A DNA stretch of 30,474 nt from Bacillota bacterium (GTDB taxonomy: Bacteria > Bacillota > Clostridia > Lachnospirales > Lachnospiraceae): NCBI GenBank assembly GCA_023389295.1, contig JAEWEO010000317.1, forward strand, positions 1 to 30,474, written 5' to 3'. Below the pieces are notes generated by a model. The model was given only the letters and a program-made list of their open reading frames with translations, was not told the origin of the DNA and ran no database searches. Below are positions 23,424 to 30,474 of the stretch, piece after piece. The translations under genes were made by a program, and so were the position numbers. Within the stretch, counting starts at the first letter, position 1; the number at the start of each line of letters is the position of its first letter.

Positions 23424-23490
23424 CTCGCGTGAAATGTAATTTGTAGCGGCCGCGCTCGATGCGAGAGTTTCGCTTGCGAAACTCTTTTTT
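23424..23490 (+). terminator. GC-rich patch ending in a strong terminator before glnS
   Basis: AGAGTTTCGC (23464-23473) and GCGAAACTCT (23476-23485) form a perfect 10-bp stem with a 2-nt apical gap, followed by TTTTT. Just upstream lies a patch rich in CG, with GCGGCCGC at about 23446. No gene ends nearby on this strand, since the SleB-like gene already has a terminator, so it may end a short leader or small RNA, or attenuate glnS. From 23166 to 23423 I see nothing else. Confidence 0.6.
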
Positions 23491-23592
23491 ATGCAGGTAT
23501 GTTTGAAATGTAGGATTTTGAAAATAATAGAAAGAATATAAAATAAATTGGATGAAAAGAAATTCAGATAATATATAACCGGGAGGTTCTTT

Positions 23593-25293
23593 ATGGAGAA
23601 TAATGAAGCATTAGAGAGCAATAAAGATGCGGTTGAGAAAGAGATCGTTTCCAAGAATTTTATTGAACTAATCATTGACAAGGATTTAGAAGAAGGTAAG
23701 GTAAAGAATGTTGTAACCAGATTTCCACCGGAGCCAAATGGATATTTGCATATCGGACATGCAAAATCTATTCTATTAAATTATGGATTAGCAATGAAAT
23801 ATGGTGGAAAATTCAATCTTCGTTTTGATGATACCAACCCCACCAAGGAAAAAACAGAATTTGTTGATTCTATTATAGAGGATGTGAAGTGGGTAGGTGG
23901 TAATTTCGATGACCGCCTGTTTTTTGCATCTGACTATTTCGAACAAATGTATGAGGCAGCTGTTAAATTAATTAAAAAAGGAAAAGCCTTTGTCTGCGAT
24001 TTAACTGCTGAGCAAATCAGAGAGTATCGTGGTACCCTTACAGAGCCTGGCAAAAATAGTCCTTACCGTGATCGTAGTATAGAAGAGAATTTACAGTTAT
24101 TCGAAGATATGAAAGCAGGTAAGTTTGAAGATGGTTCCAAAGTACTTCGTGCAAAGATTGATATGACCTCTCCTAATATTAATATGAGGGACCCGGTTAT
24201 TTATCGTGTGGCAAAGATTTCTCATCATAATACCGGAGATAAATGGTGCATCTATCCGATGTATGATTTTGCTCATCCTATCGAAGATGCGATCGAAGGG
24301 ATTACCCATTCCATTTGTACCTTGGAATTTGAGGACCATCGTCCTCTTTACGACTGGGTAGTAAGAGAATTAGAATATGAGTATCCACCGAAGCAGATAG
24401 AGTTTGCTAAGATGTATCTGACGAATGTAATAACCGGCAAGCGATATATCAAAAAATTAGTGGAAGATGGAATCGTTGATGGATGGGATGATCCGAGACT
24501 GGTTTCTATTAGTGCTCTAAGAAGAAGAGGCTTTACACCGGAATCGATTCAGATGTTCATGGAACTGTGTGGTGTATCAAAGAGCCAAAGCTCTGTTGAT
24601 TACGCTATGCTAGAATACTGTATCCGTGAGGACTTAAAGTTAAAGAGACCAAGGATTATGGCAGTTCTTGATCCTATCAAATTAGTGATTACAAATTATC
24701 CTGAGGATCAGATGGAATATCTGGAGGCACCAAACAATCAGGAGAATGAAGCAATGGGAAATCGCCGTATTCCTTTTGGACGTGAGCTATATATTGAACG
24801 TGAGGACTTTATGATAGAACCTCCGAAGAAATATTTCCGTTTGTTCCCCGGTAACGAGGTAAGATTAATGAATGCATATTTTGTTACCTGTACCGATTAT
24901 GTAACCGATGCAGATGGCAATGTGACAGAAGTTCATTGTACCTATGATCCTGAAACAAGAAGTGGTTCCGGATTCAATGCAAGAAAGGTAAAAGGAACCA
25001 TTCATTGGGTGGCTGCTAAAACTGCTAAGAGGGCAGAAGTACGTCTTTATGAAAACATTGTTGATGAAACTAAGGGTGTATATAATGAGGATGGAAGCTT
25101 AAATCTAAATCCAAACTCCATCACAATCTTAAAGAACTGCTATATTGAACCAAGTATTGAAGGAGCAAAGGCTCCGGACAGCTTCCAATTTTTAAGACAG
25201 GGATTCTTCTGTCTGGATAGCAAGGATTCAACAGCTGAGAATCTGGTATTTAACCGTATTGTTTCATTGAAGAGCTCCTATAAACCAGTATAA
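23593..25293 (+). CDS. glnS: Glutaminyl-tRNA synthetase
   Basis: A class I synthetase of 566 residues that charges tRNA-Gln with glutamine. RFPPEPNGYLHIGHAKS gives the HIGH motif at 53-56, and GWDDPRLVSISALRRRGFTPESI and SVDYAMLEYCIREDL are GlnRS signatures. The KMSKS loop, expected near residue 280, reads VITGKRYIKKLV instead of the usual MSKR-like form. The C-terminal beta-barrel domains bind the anticodon. The start at 23593 follows GGGAGG by 7 bp. Many Clostridia lack GlnRS and use GatCAB; family history suggests it entered bacteria by transfer. Confidence 0.96.
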   Translation: MENNEALESNKDAVEKEIVSKNFIELIIDKDLEEGKVKNVVTRFPPEPNGYLHIGHAKSILLNYGLAMKYGGKFNLRFDDTNPTKEKTEFVDSIIEDVKWVGGNFDDRLFFASDYFEQMYEAAVKLIKKGKAFVCDLTAEQIREYRGTLTEPGKNSPYRDRSIEENLQLFEDMKAGKFEDGSKVLRAKIDMTSPNINMRDPVIYRVAKISHHNTGDKWCIYPMYDFAHPIEDAIEGITHSICTLEFEDHRPLYDWVVRELEYEYPPKQIEFAKMYLTNVITGKRYIKKLVEDGIVDGWDDPRLVSISALRRRGFTPESIQMFMELCGVSKSQSSVDYAMLEYCIREDLKLKRPRIMAVLDPIKLVITNYPEDQMEYLEAPNNQENEAMGNRRIPFGRELYIEREDFMIEPPKKYFRLFPGNEVRLMNAYFVTCTDYVTDADGNVTEVHCTYDPETRSGSGFNARKVKGTIHWVAAKTAKRAEVRLYENIVDETKGVYNEDGSLNLNPNSITILKNCYIEPSIEGAKAPDSFQFLRQGFFCLDSKDSTAENLVFNRIVSLKSSYKPV

Positions 25294-25419
25294 GAGCAAT
25301 AGTTATATTGATACAAATGAAACTGTTTAAGGATAATAGTTGCCTTACTAGAGATAAATTATATACTCTTAGCAGCTGAATAATATCTGACAATAATAGA
25401 AGAAATGGAGGATTAGTAT

Positions 25420-26265
25420 TTGGCTAATTTATTTTCAGGATTAGAGGCATTCGGTCTTGGTAATTTATCCGAGATGGATGTTTATGAAACAAAAGAGAGG
25501 GAAAGTGCAAAGGGAAAAGCAGAAGCAGAGAAAGATGTCTTTTCGGAAGAAGAGAATATCTTTGATAAAACCTTCACCTGTCCGGTTTGCGACCAAGAAT
25601 TCAAATCCAAGATAGTTAAATCAGGTAAAGTGAAATTGCAGAACCTGGATACTGATTTAAGACCAATTTATCAGAACATGGATCCTTTAAAATATGATGC
25701 AATCGTATGTCCGCATTGTGGATTTGCAGCACTTAACCGATTCTTTAAATATGTAACTTCCTCGCAGGCCGGTTTAATCAAGAAGAGCATTTCTGCTTCC
25801 TTCAAGGGCTTGAAGGAGAATAAAAACATTTATGACTACGATGATGCTATTGCAAGACATAAGCTTGCATTAGTTAACTCCATTGTGAAGAGGGCTAAGA
25901 CTTCAGAACGTGCTTACACCTGTCTTAAGACAGCTTGGGTAATCAGGGGAAAATCGGATAGCCTATCAAAGGATGACCCAAGTTATAAAAAACAACAAGA
26001 AGAGCTCTTAAAAGAGGAAAATGATTTTATCGTAAAAGCTTATGATGGCTTTGACGAAGCTTTCAGTAAGGAAACATTCCCAATGTGTGGGATGGATGAA
26101 GTTACAATTACGCTTCTTATGGCTGAATTAGCGCGAAGAATTGGCAGATACGACGAAGCTGGAAGATGGATTTCCAGAGTTCTGATTTCAAAGGAAGCAA
26201 ATGAGCGAATTAAGCAAAAAGCAAGAGATATTAAGGAATTAATTCGCGATAATAAGACTAATTAA
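25420..26265 (+). CDS. DUF2225 zinc-ribbon-like protein
   Basis: A 281-residue cytosolic protein. Two CPxC pairs, CPVC (near residue 45) and CPHC (near 93), followed by GFAALNRFFKY match DUF2225, which likely binds one zinc. A helical TPR-like remainder follows. A highly charged N-terminus (ESAKGKAEAEKDVFSEEEN) precedes the zinc domain. The start is TTG at 25420, with GGAGG 8 bp upstream; no ATG is better placed. Only 15 bp separate it from the next gene, so they are probably co-transcribed. Function is unknown. Confidence 0.87.
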   Translation: MANLFSGLEAFGLGNLSEMDVYETKERESAKGKAEAEKDVFSEEENIFDKTFTCPVCDQEFKSKIVKSGKVKLQNLDTDLRPIYQNMDPLKYDAIVCPHCGFAALNRFFKYVTSSQAGLIKKSISASFKGLKENKNIYDYDDAIARHKLALVNSIVKRAKTSERAYTCLKTAWVIRGKSDSLSKDDPSYKKQQEELLKEENDFIVKAYDGFDEAFSKETFPMCGMDEVTITLLMAELARRIGRYDEAGRWISRVLISKEANERIKQKARDIKELIRDNKTN

Positions 26266-26280
26266 AGGTAGGAATCCATA

Positions 26281-26997
26281 TTGAAAGAAAAGCTATATAC
26301 AATTCCCGTAAATGAAGCTTTTGAAGAAGCTGGTGAATGCCCCATATGTTCGATGAGAAAGAAATTGGAAGTAAATGCAGTTGAATATACCATGGGACCA
26401 AGTTATATGGAAGATGATGTACGTGAGGCAACATCTCGCTTGGGATTTTGTGACAAGCATATGGAACAATTATACCAAAATCAGAACCGTCTGGGGTTAG
26501 CACTCATATTAAAAACACATATGGACAAAGTAGTGAAAGATATTGAGAAGCTTTCTGCAAAAGGAGTAAAGCTATCCTCTCCCTCGTTATTTAAAAAGAA
26601 GGAAGAAACCTCGGAAGTTGTGGATTATCTGGAGAAACTGGAACAGAGCTGTTTTGTGTGTGACAAGATAGATGGAACCTTTCATCGTTATATTGCAACT
26701 ATTTTTCACCTGTACCATACAGATGAGGAGTTTCGTAAGAAATTCAAAAATTCCATGGGATTTTGCACAACCCATTATAAGACTTTGTATCAATCAGCTC
26801 CAACTTATCTAAAGGGAGATGAGTTGAATCAGTTCGTGAAAGAATTGAATAAGCTCTATTTAGAACATATGAAGCGAGTAAGCGAGGACCTTGAGTGGTT
26901 TATTAATAAATTTGATTATCGATATGCCGATGAACCATGGAAAAATGCGAAAGATGCAGTACCCAGAGCAATGCAAAAAACAAATAGTATACTTTAG
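26281..26997 (+). CDS. DUF6062 family Cys-rich protein
   Basis: A 238-residue cytosolic protein with two related cysteine units: CPIC (20-23) with GFCDKH (near 55-60), and CFVCDK (near 124-129) with GFCTTH (near 161-166). The pattern CxxC...CxxH twice suggests two metal sites and an internal duplication. It belongs to the DUF6062 group of Lachnospiraceae, of unknown role. The start is TTG at 26281 after AAGGTAGG. It follows the DUF2225 gene closely; both are zinc-ribbon-like and may act together. Confidence 0.82.
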   Translation: MKEKLYTIPVNEAFEEAGECPICSMRKKLEVNAVEYTMGPSYMEDDVREATSRLGFCDKHMEQLYQNQNRLGLALILKTHMDKVVKDIEKLSAKGVKLSSPSLFKKKEETSEVVDYLEKLEQSCFVCDKIDGTFHRYIATIFHLYHTDEEFRKKFKNSMGFCTTHYKTLYQSAPTYLKGDELNQFVKELNKLYLEHMKRVSEDLEWFINKFDYRYADEPWKNAKDAVPRAMQKTNSIL

Positions 26998-27005
26998 ATG
27001 AATTT

Positions 27006-27102
27006 ATACTACGGTGGTATATAATTCCTTAGATGGAATATACTAAAGTAGTATGTTAAAAGGATTTGAAAAGTTATTGCCAAATAGGTAATAACTTTTC
27101 TT
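27006..27102 (+). terminator. Terminator region after the DUF6062 gene
   Basis: AAAAGTTATTGCC (27069-27081) pairs with GGTAATAACTTTT (27086-27098) with one G-T pair, followed by CTTG. A longer imperfect hairpin, ATACTAC...GTAGTAT with inner TATATAATTCC/GGAATATA, precedes it at about 27006-27053. From 27103 to 27279 nothing else is evident. Confidence 0.65.
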
Positions 27103-27279
27103 GTTCATGGCAAGTGAAACAGCTTGCTAATTTATTTTGTATTGTAAAGTTAGAACATTTTGAACTCTATCTTTCTACTTTTAGTACAAGTAAATTTAGA
27201 TAAAATGAGAAAAAAAGAGCTATAAAGAGTAAGACGGAGAAATTATTAAATTTGCCACGTAATTTAAATAGAAATGAAG

Positions 27280-27308
27280 TTGCATATTAAAGGCAAATTT
27301 ACTAATAT
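27280..27308 (+). promoter_or_regulatory. Promoter of groESL
   Basis: TTGCAT (27280-27285) and TAATAT (27303-27308) are separated by 17 bp and lie directly upstream of the CIRCE operator. Confidence 0.6.
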
Positions 27309-27319
27309 ATAAACAACGG

Positions 27320-27346
27320 TTAGCACTCGACCAAATGGAGTGCTAA
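27320..27346 (+). promoter_or_regulatory. CIRCE operator (HrcA binding site)
   Basis: TTAGCACTC, nine bases, GAGTGCTAA: an exact match to the CIRCE consensus. The HrcA repressor binds it and blocks groESL unless protein folding is stressed. It overlaps the likely transcription start. Confidence 0.98.
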
Positions 27347-27417
27347 TAATTCAAAACCGAATCCGATGCCCAAAGTCGGCATCCTATATGCAAATTATAT
27401 TGAAGGAGGAATATGAG

Positions 27418-27705
27418 ATGAAATTAGTACCGTTAGGAGATAAGGTAGTATTAAAGCAATTAGTAGCTGAAGAGACAACAAAATCAGGTATTGTATTGCC
27501 TGGTCAAGCAAAAGAAAAACCGCAACAAGCAGAGGTAATTGCAGTTGGTCCCGGTGGAATGGTAGATGGTAAAGAAGTAGTTATGCAAGTAAAAGTAGGC
27601 GATAAAGTAATTTATTCAAAATATGCCGGAACTGAAGTTAAGTTAGGCGATGATGAATTTATCATTGTAAAGCAAAATGATATTGTTGCAATAGTAGAAG
27701 ACTAA
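27418..27705 (+). CDS. groES: Co-chaperonin GroES (Cpn10)
   Basis: A 95-residue protein, the normal size, with the VPLGDKVVLK start, the mobile-loop region ETTKSGIVLPGQAKEK and VIAVGPGG. It caps the GroEL cavity as a heptamer. The start at 27418 follows GAAGGAGG; the longer frame back to 27340 would run through the CIRCE site and is rejected. groEL follows 20 bp later. Regulated by CIRCE/HrcA. Confidence 0.98.
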   Translation: MKLVPLGDKVVLKQLVAEETTKSGIVLPGQAKEKPQQAEVIAVGPGGMVDGKEVVMQVKVGDKVIYSKYAGTEVKLGDDEFIIVKQNDIVAIVED

Positions 27706-27725
27706 TAAAAAGGAGATATTTAACT

Positions 27726-29348
27726 ATGGCAAAGGAAATTAAATACGGCTCTGATGCAAGAGCAGCTTTAGAAATTGGTGTTAATAAATTAGCGAATACA
27801 GTTAGGGTTACCTTAGGACCGAAGGGAAGAAATGTAGTTCTTGATAAATCTTTTGGAGCACCTTTGATTACAAACGATGGTGTTACCATTGCTAAGGAAA
27901 TTGAATTAGAAGATGCATTCGAAAATATGGGTGCACAGCTTGTTAAAGAAGTTGCTACTAAAACAAATGATGTAGCAGGTGATGGTACAACAACAGCAAC
28001 AGTACTCGCTCAAGCGATGATTTCAGAAGGTATTAAAAACTTAGCTGCTGGTGCGAACCCTATCATTTTAAGAAAAGGTATGAAGAAGGCGACAGATTGT
28101 GCAGTTGATGCTATTGTAAAAATGAGTTCTACTATTAATGGTAAAGAGCAAATCGCTAGAGTTGCAGCTATTTCTGCTGGTGATGATTCTGTTGGTCAAT
28201 TAGTAGCTGATGCTATGGAAAAAGTTTCTAATGATGGCGTTATCACTATTGAAGAATCTAAGACTATGAAAACTGAACTTGACCTTGTAGAAGGTATGCA
28301 GTTCGACCGTGGATATGTATCCGCATACATGTGTACTGATATGGATAAGATGGAAGCTAATTTAGACAATCCTTATATCCTTATTACTGACAAGAAGATC
28401 TCTAACATTCAAGAGATTTTACCTCTTTTAGAACAAATAGTTCAAACCGGTTCAAGATTATTAATCATTGCTGAAGATGTTGAAGGCGAAGCTCTTACAA
28501 CATTAGTTATCAATAAATTAAGAGGAACCTTTACAGTAGTTGCTGTGAAAGCTCCTGGATATGGTGATAGAAGAAAAGCAATGCTTCAAGATATCGCTAT
28601 TTTAACCGGTGGTACTGTTATCTCTGATGAATTAGGTCTTGATCTTAAGGAAGCTACAATTGAGCAATTAGGACGTGCAAAATCCGTTAAGGTTCAGAAA
28701 GAAAACACCATTATCGTTGATGGCGAAGGTGACAAAGCTGATATCAATGCTAGAATCTCTCAGATTAGAGCTCAGATTGAAGAGACAACATCTGAATTTG
28801 ATAAAGAGAAATTGCAAGAAAGACTTGCAAAACTTGCAGGTGGTGTTGCAGTAATCAGAGTTGGTGCTGCTACTGAAACTGAAATGAAAGAAAATAAGCT
28901 TCGTATGGAAGATGCTCTTGCAGCAACCAAGGCAGCAGTAGAAGAAGGTATTATTGCAGGTGGTGGATCTGCTTATATTCATGCATCCAAGGAAGTTGCT
29001 AAGCTAGCAAATACATTGGAAGGCGATGAGAAGACAGGTGCAAACATTATCCTGAAAGCACTTGAAGCTCCTTTATACTGCATCGTTAACAATGCTGGAT
29101 TAGAAGGCTCTGTAGTAATTAGTAAGGTAAAAGAAAGTGAACCTGGATTTGGTTTTGATGCTCTTGCAGAAACATATGTTGATATGGTAAAAGCAGGTAT
29201 CCTTGATCCTACTAAGGTTGCTAGAAGTGCTCTTCAAAATGCTACTAGTGTTGCATCAACTTTATTAACTACAGAATCTGTTGTAGCTAATATCAAATCC
29301 AACGAACCTGTTATGCCTGCAGGCGGTGCTGGAATGGGTATGATGTAA
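27726..29348 (+). CDS. groEL: Chaperonin GroEL (Cpn60)
   Basis: A 540-residue chaperonin, full length, with DGTTTATVLAQ (ATP site), VAAISAGDD, GDRRKAMLQDIA and the flexible GGM-type tail PAGGAGMGMM. It folds proteins in an ATP-driven double ring with GroES. AAGGAG precedes the ATG. It ends the bicistronic heat-shock operon; two repeat copies and a terminator follow. Confidence 0.99.
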   Translation: MAKEIKYGSDARAALEIGVNKLANTVRVTLGPKGRNVVLDKSFGAPLITNDGVTIAKEIELEDAFENMGAQLVKEVATKTNDVAGDGTTTATVLAQAMISEGIKNLAAGANPIILRKGMKKATDCAVDAIVKMSSTINGKEQIARVAAISAGDDSVGQLVADAMEKVSNDGVITIEESKTMKTELDLVEGMQFDRGYVSAYMCTDMDKMEANLDNPYILITDKKISNIQEILPLLEQIVQTGSRLLIIAEDVEGEALTTLVINKLRGTFTVVAVKAPGYGDRRKAMLQDIAILTGGTVISDELGLDLKEATIEQLGRAKSVKVQKENTIIVDGEGDKADINARISQIRAQIEETTSEFDKEKLQERLAKLAGGVAVIRVGAATETEMKENKLRMEDALAATKAAVEEGIIAGGGSAYIHASKEVAKLANTLEGDEKTGANIILKALEAPLYCIVNNAGLEGSVVISKVKESEPGFGFDALAETYVDMVKAGILDPTKVARSALQNATSVASTLLTTESVVANIKSNEPVMPAGGAGMGMM

Positions 29349-29359
29349 TATCATATTTT

Positions 29360-29402
29360 ATGCATGATTTAAAAATGCCTTTAAAACTGACATTTTTGAA
29401 TA
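29360..29402 (+). repeat. Dispersed repeat, copy C
   Basis: ATGCATGATTTAAAAATGCC, then TTTAAAACTGACATTTTTGA and ATA, starting 12 bp after the groEL stop codon. It runs directly into copy D, sharing ATA. Confidence 0.6.
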
Positions 29403-29445
29403 CATGATCTATAGAATGTCTGAAAGGCTGACATTTTAGAATATA
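29400..29445 (+). repeat. Dispersed repeat, copy D
   Basis: ATACATGATCTATAGAATGT, then CTGAAAGGCTGACATTTTAG and AATATA. The inner AATGTC/GACATT is a perfect dyad in this copy. It is a tandem neighbour of copy C. Confidence 0.65.
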
Positions 29446-29448
29446 TAA

Positions 29449-29489
29449 AAGGAATGTTGTAATTCGTAAGAGTTACAACATTCCTTTTT
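29449..29489 (+). terminator. Terminator of groESL
   Basis: AAGGAATGTTGTAA (29449-29462) and its exact complement (29473-29486) flank a 10-nt loop, followed by T's to 29489. Confidence 0.92.
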
Positions 29490-29595
29490 GTCAACCTAAT
29501 TGGTTGATTCTTGTCAGTTAATTAAGAGTATCTTTGCCTATTTGATAGGTAAAACTTTTAGCCAAGTTTTTCAATAAGCCTTTCATATAGCTAAG

Positions 29596-29820
29596 CTAGC
29601 TTCTTCCATGTAAACGATTCACACAGTCAATAATATCATCCTTTGTTCTAAAATCATCCGTATGCTTTAAAACATAATCTCTTGTATCTGAGTCCAAGGA
29701 CGCAAGATAGTCATCCTGTTCTTGTGCATTTGCAAAAATAGAGGCAAGAAATAAACCGCCGCTAAAAGGTTGCGATCCAATAGTAGATTGAAATGGAGAC
29801 ATCATAAAATTAGGATCCAT
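29596..29820 (-). CDS. Small hypothetical protein
   Basis: A protein of about 74 residues that I do not recognise. Its N-terminus is Met/Phe/Pro/Ser-rich (MDPNFMMSPFQS) and the rest is helical and acidic, ending in DDIIDCVNRLHGRS. It has no signal peptide or membrane helix. GGAGG lies 7 bp before the ATG at 29820, while the frame could open as early as 29853, before that site. The gene lies 45 bp downstream of the amidase gene on the same strand and may be its operon partner. Confidence 0.6.
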   Translation of the reverse strand: MDPNFMMSPFQSTIGSQPFSGGLFLASIFANAQEQDDYLASLDSDTRDYVLKHTDDFRTKDDIIDCVNRLHGRS

Positions 29821-29898
29821 CATATCACCTCCGTTAAGAGGTATTATGTTCACACAGAGTAATAATATTCTTTTTAAACTGTAAATTAAATTATATCC

Positions 29899-30474
29899 TT
29901 AATTATAGTAATTATCTATTCCGTTGCAGATGCCCTGTACCATTTTATCTTGATATTCTTTTGTCTGCATTAGTTTGTCTTCTTTTTTATTAGACATAAA
30001 ACCCATTTCAATAATGGATACTGGAATCGTACACCAGTTAATACCGCTCATATCATCACGAGCGATTGCTCCTCGATTTTTTGCTCCGGTACTATCACAA
30101 ATTTCATCTACAATTGCTTTAGAGAGAGCGTAACTATCCTTACTTAGATTAGCAACGTAAGGATTGTTTTTTGATGGGTAAAGAGTGCTGGCGCCATGTA
30201 CGGTAGAATTATCTACGCTATCTGCATGGATACGGATGAAGATATCTGCTCCACTCTTGTTGGCAATCTCAGCTCTTTCCTTATTGCTGAGGTTTACATC
30301 GTGCTTTTCGCGAATCATAATAACTTCATAGCCTCTGCTAATTAATTCTTCTTTTACTTTCTTAGCAATTACTAAAGTCAATTTGTATTCTGGAACGCCG
30401 GTAGAGACACCTTGAGTTCCGGAGCTAACCTTAGGTTTCATCGTAGAAGAGCCAGGGCCAATTGCTTCCTTCTT
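29899..30474 (-). CDS. N-acetylmuramoyl-L-alanine amidase (Amidase_3), 5' end outside the window
   Basis: 192 C-terminal residues are visible and the frame stays open to the window edge, so the start and the first zinc histidine are missing. What remains matches the Amidase_3/AmiC-type zinc domain: NKERAEIANKSGADIFIRIHAD holds the second histidine of the metal site, and IPVSIIEMGFMSN holds the catalytic glutamate. PEYKLTLVIAKKVKEEL is the usual helix after the first strand. The enzyme cleaves the lactyl-amide bond between muramic acid and the stem peptide of peptidoglycan. Its export and anchoring domains, if any, would be upstream. Confidence 0.9.
   Translation of the reverse strand, partial: KKEAIGPGSSTMKPKVSSGTQGVSTGVPEYKLTLVIAKKVKEELISRGYEVIMIREKHDVNLSNKERAEIANKSGADIFIRIHADSVDNSTVHGASTLYPSKNNPYVANLSKDSYALSKAIVDEICDSTGAKNRGAIARDDMSGINWCTIPVSIIEMGFMSNKKEDKLMQTKEYQDKMVQGICNGIDNYYN

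Noticed and set aside
23443..23453. GCGGCCGC as a sign of cloning vector sequence
   Set aside because: The flanks are native-looking AT-rich DNA and a terminator; no polylinker or other vector sequence is present.
23337..23681. - strand ORF of 114 codons upstream of and overlapping glnS
   Set aside because: It overlaps the glnS start and the GC-rich terminator patch, has no good ribosome site, and its composition looks like translated AT-rich intergenic DNA.
27340..27417. N-terminal extension of GroES
   Set aside because: It would start inside the CIRCE operator; GroES of normal length starts at 27418 with a proper ribosome site.
28668..28982. - strand ORF within groEL
   Set aside because: Antisense shadow in a strongly conserved coding gene.

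Overview
The window comes from a low-GC, spore-forming Gram-positive anaerobe. It is most likely a Lachnospiraceae (Clostridium cluster XIVa) genome, perhaps close to Lachnoclostridium phytofermentans. This is inferred from gene families (sigH beside rlmB, a SleB-type cell-wall hydrolase, DUF1848, DUF2871, DUF3810, DUF6062, TIGR04086), from AT-rich intergenic DNA, and from strong AGGAGG-type ribosome binding sites. Nearly all genes are on the + strand. No phage, insertion sequence or CRISPR array was seen; the content is mostly ordinary chromosome.

Layout. 1-4.6 kb: a DMT-family permease, a convergent DUF2871 membrane protein, and a large secreted protein (Ig-like repeats, BspA-type leucine-rich repeats, transglutaminase-like domain). 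4.7-5.9 kb: a small Lys/Asp/Glu-rich protein with cysteines on a 37-residue period, directly followed by what looks like the 3' fossil of a type I holin-like toxin whose antisense RNA gene still has a good promoter and terminator; then a small hairpin-bordered ORF and a structured leader. 5.9-9.1 kb: SEC-C protein, convergent XRE regulator, membrane-anchored DUF4015 putative glycoside hydrolase, TIGR04086 membrane protein. 9.3-12.8 kb: complete dTDP-L-rhamnose cluster (rfbA, rfbC, rfbD, rfbB). 12.9-14.8 kb: rlmB, sigH, tRNA-Thr(GGT), tRNA-Pro(AGG). 15.2-17.3 kb: DUF1848 protein and an AlkZ-like winged-helix protein. 17.4-20.4 kb: metNIQ methionine ABC importer preceded by a promoter, a 24-codon Met/Cys-rich leader ORF and an intrinsic terminator. 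20.7-23.1 kb: DUF3810 membrane metallopeptidase-like protein and a SleB-like hydrolase. 23.6-27.0 kb: glnS and two Cys-rich proteins (DUF2225, DUF6062). 27.3-29.3 kb: CIRCE-controlled groES-groEL. 29.6-30.5 kb: a small unknown protein and an N-acetylmuramoyl-L-alanine amidase cut by the window edge, both on the - strand.

The most notable items are the Met/Cys leader peptide with an attenuator-like arrangement upstream of metNIQ, the periodic-cysteine protein beside a decayed type I toxin-antitoxin locus, a four-copy dispersed repeat of about 45 bp that sits just after genes or terminators, a tRNA-Pro with an A34 anticodon, a tRNA-Thr with C at the T-loop position normally occupied by pseudouridine 55, and a DUF1848 protein with a radical-SAM-like cysteine motif at its C-terminus. 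All assignments come from reading the sequence; no database search was run.
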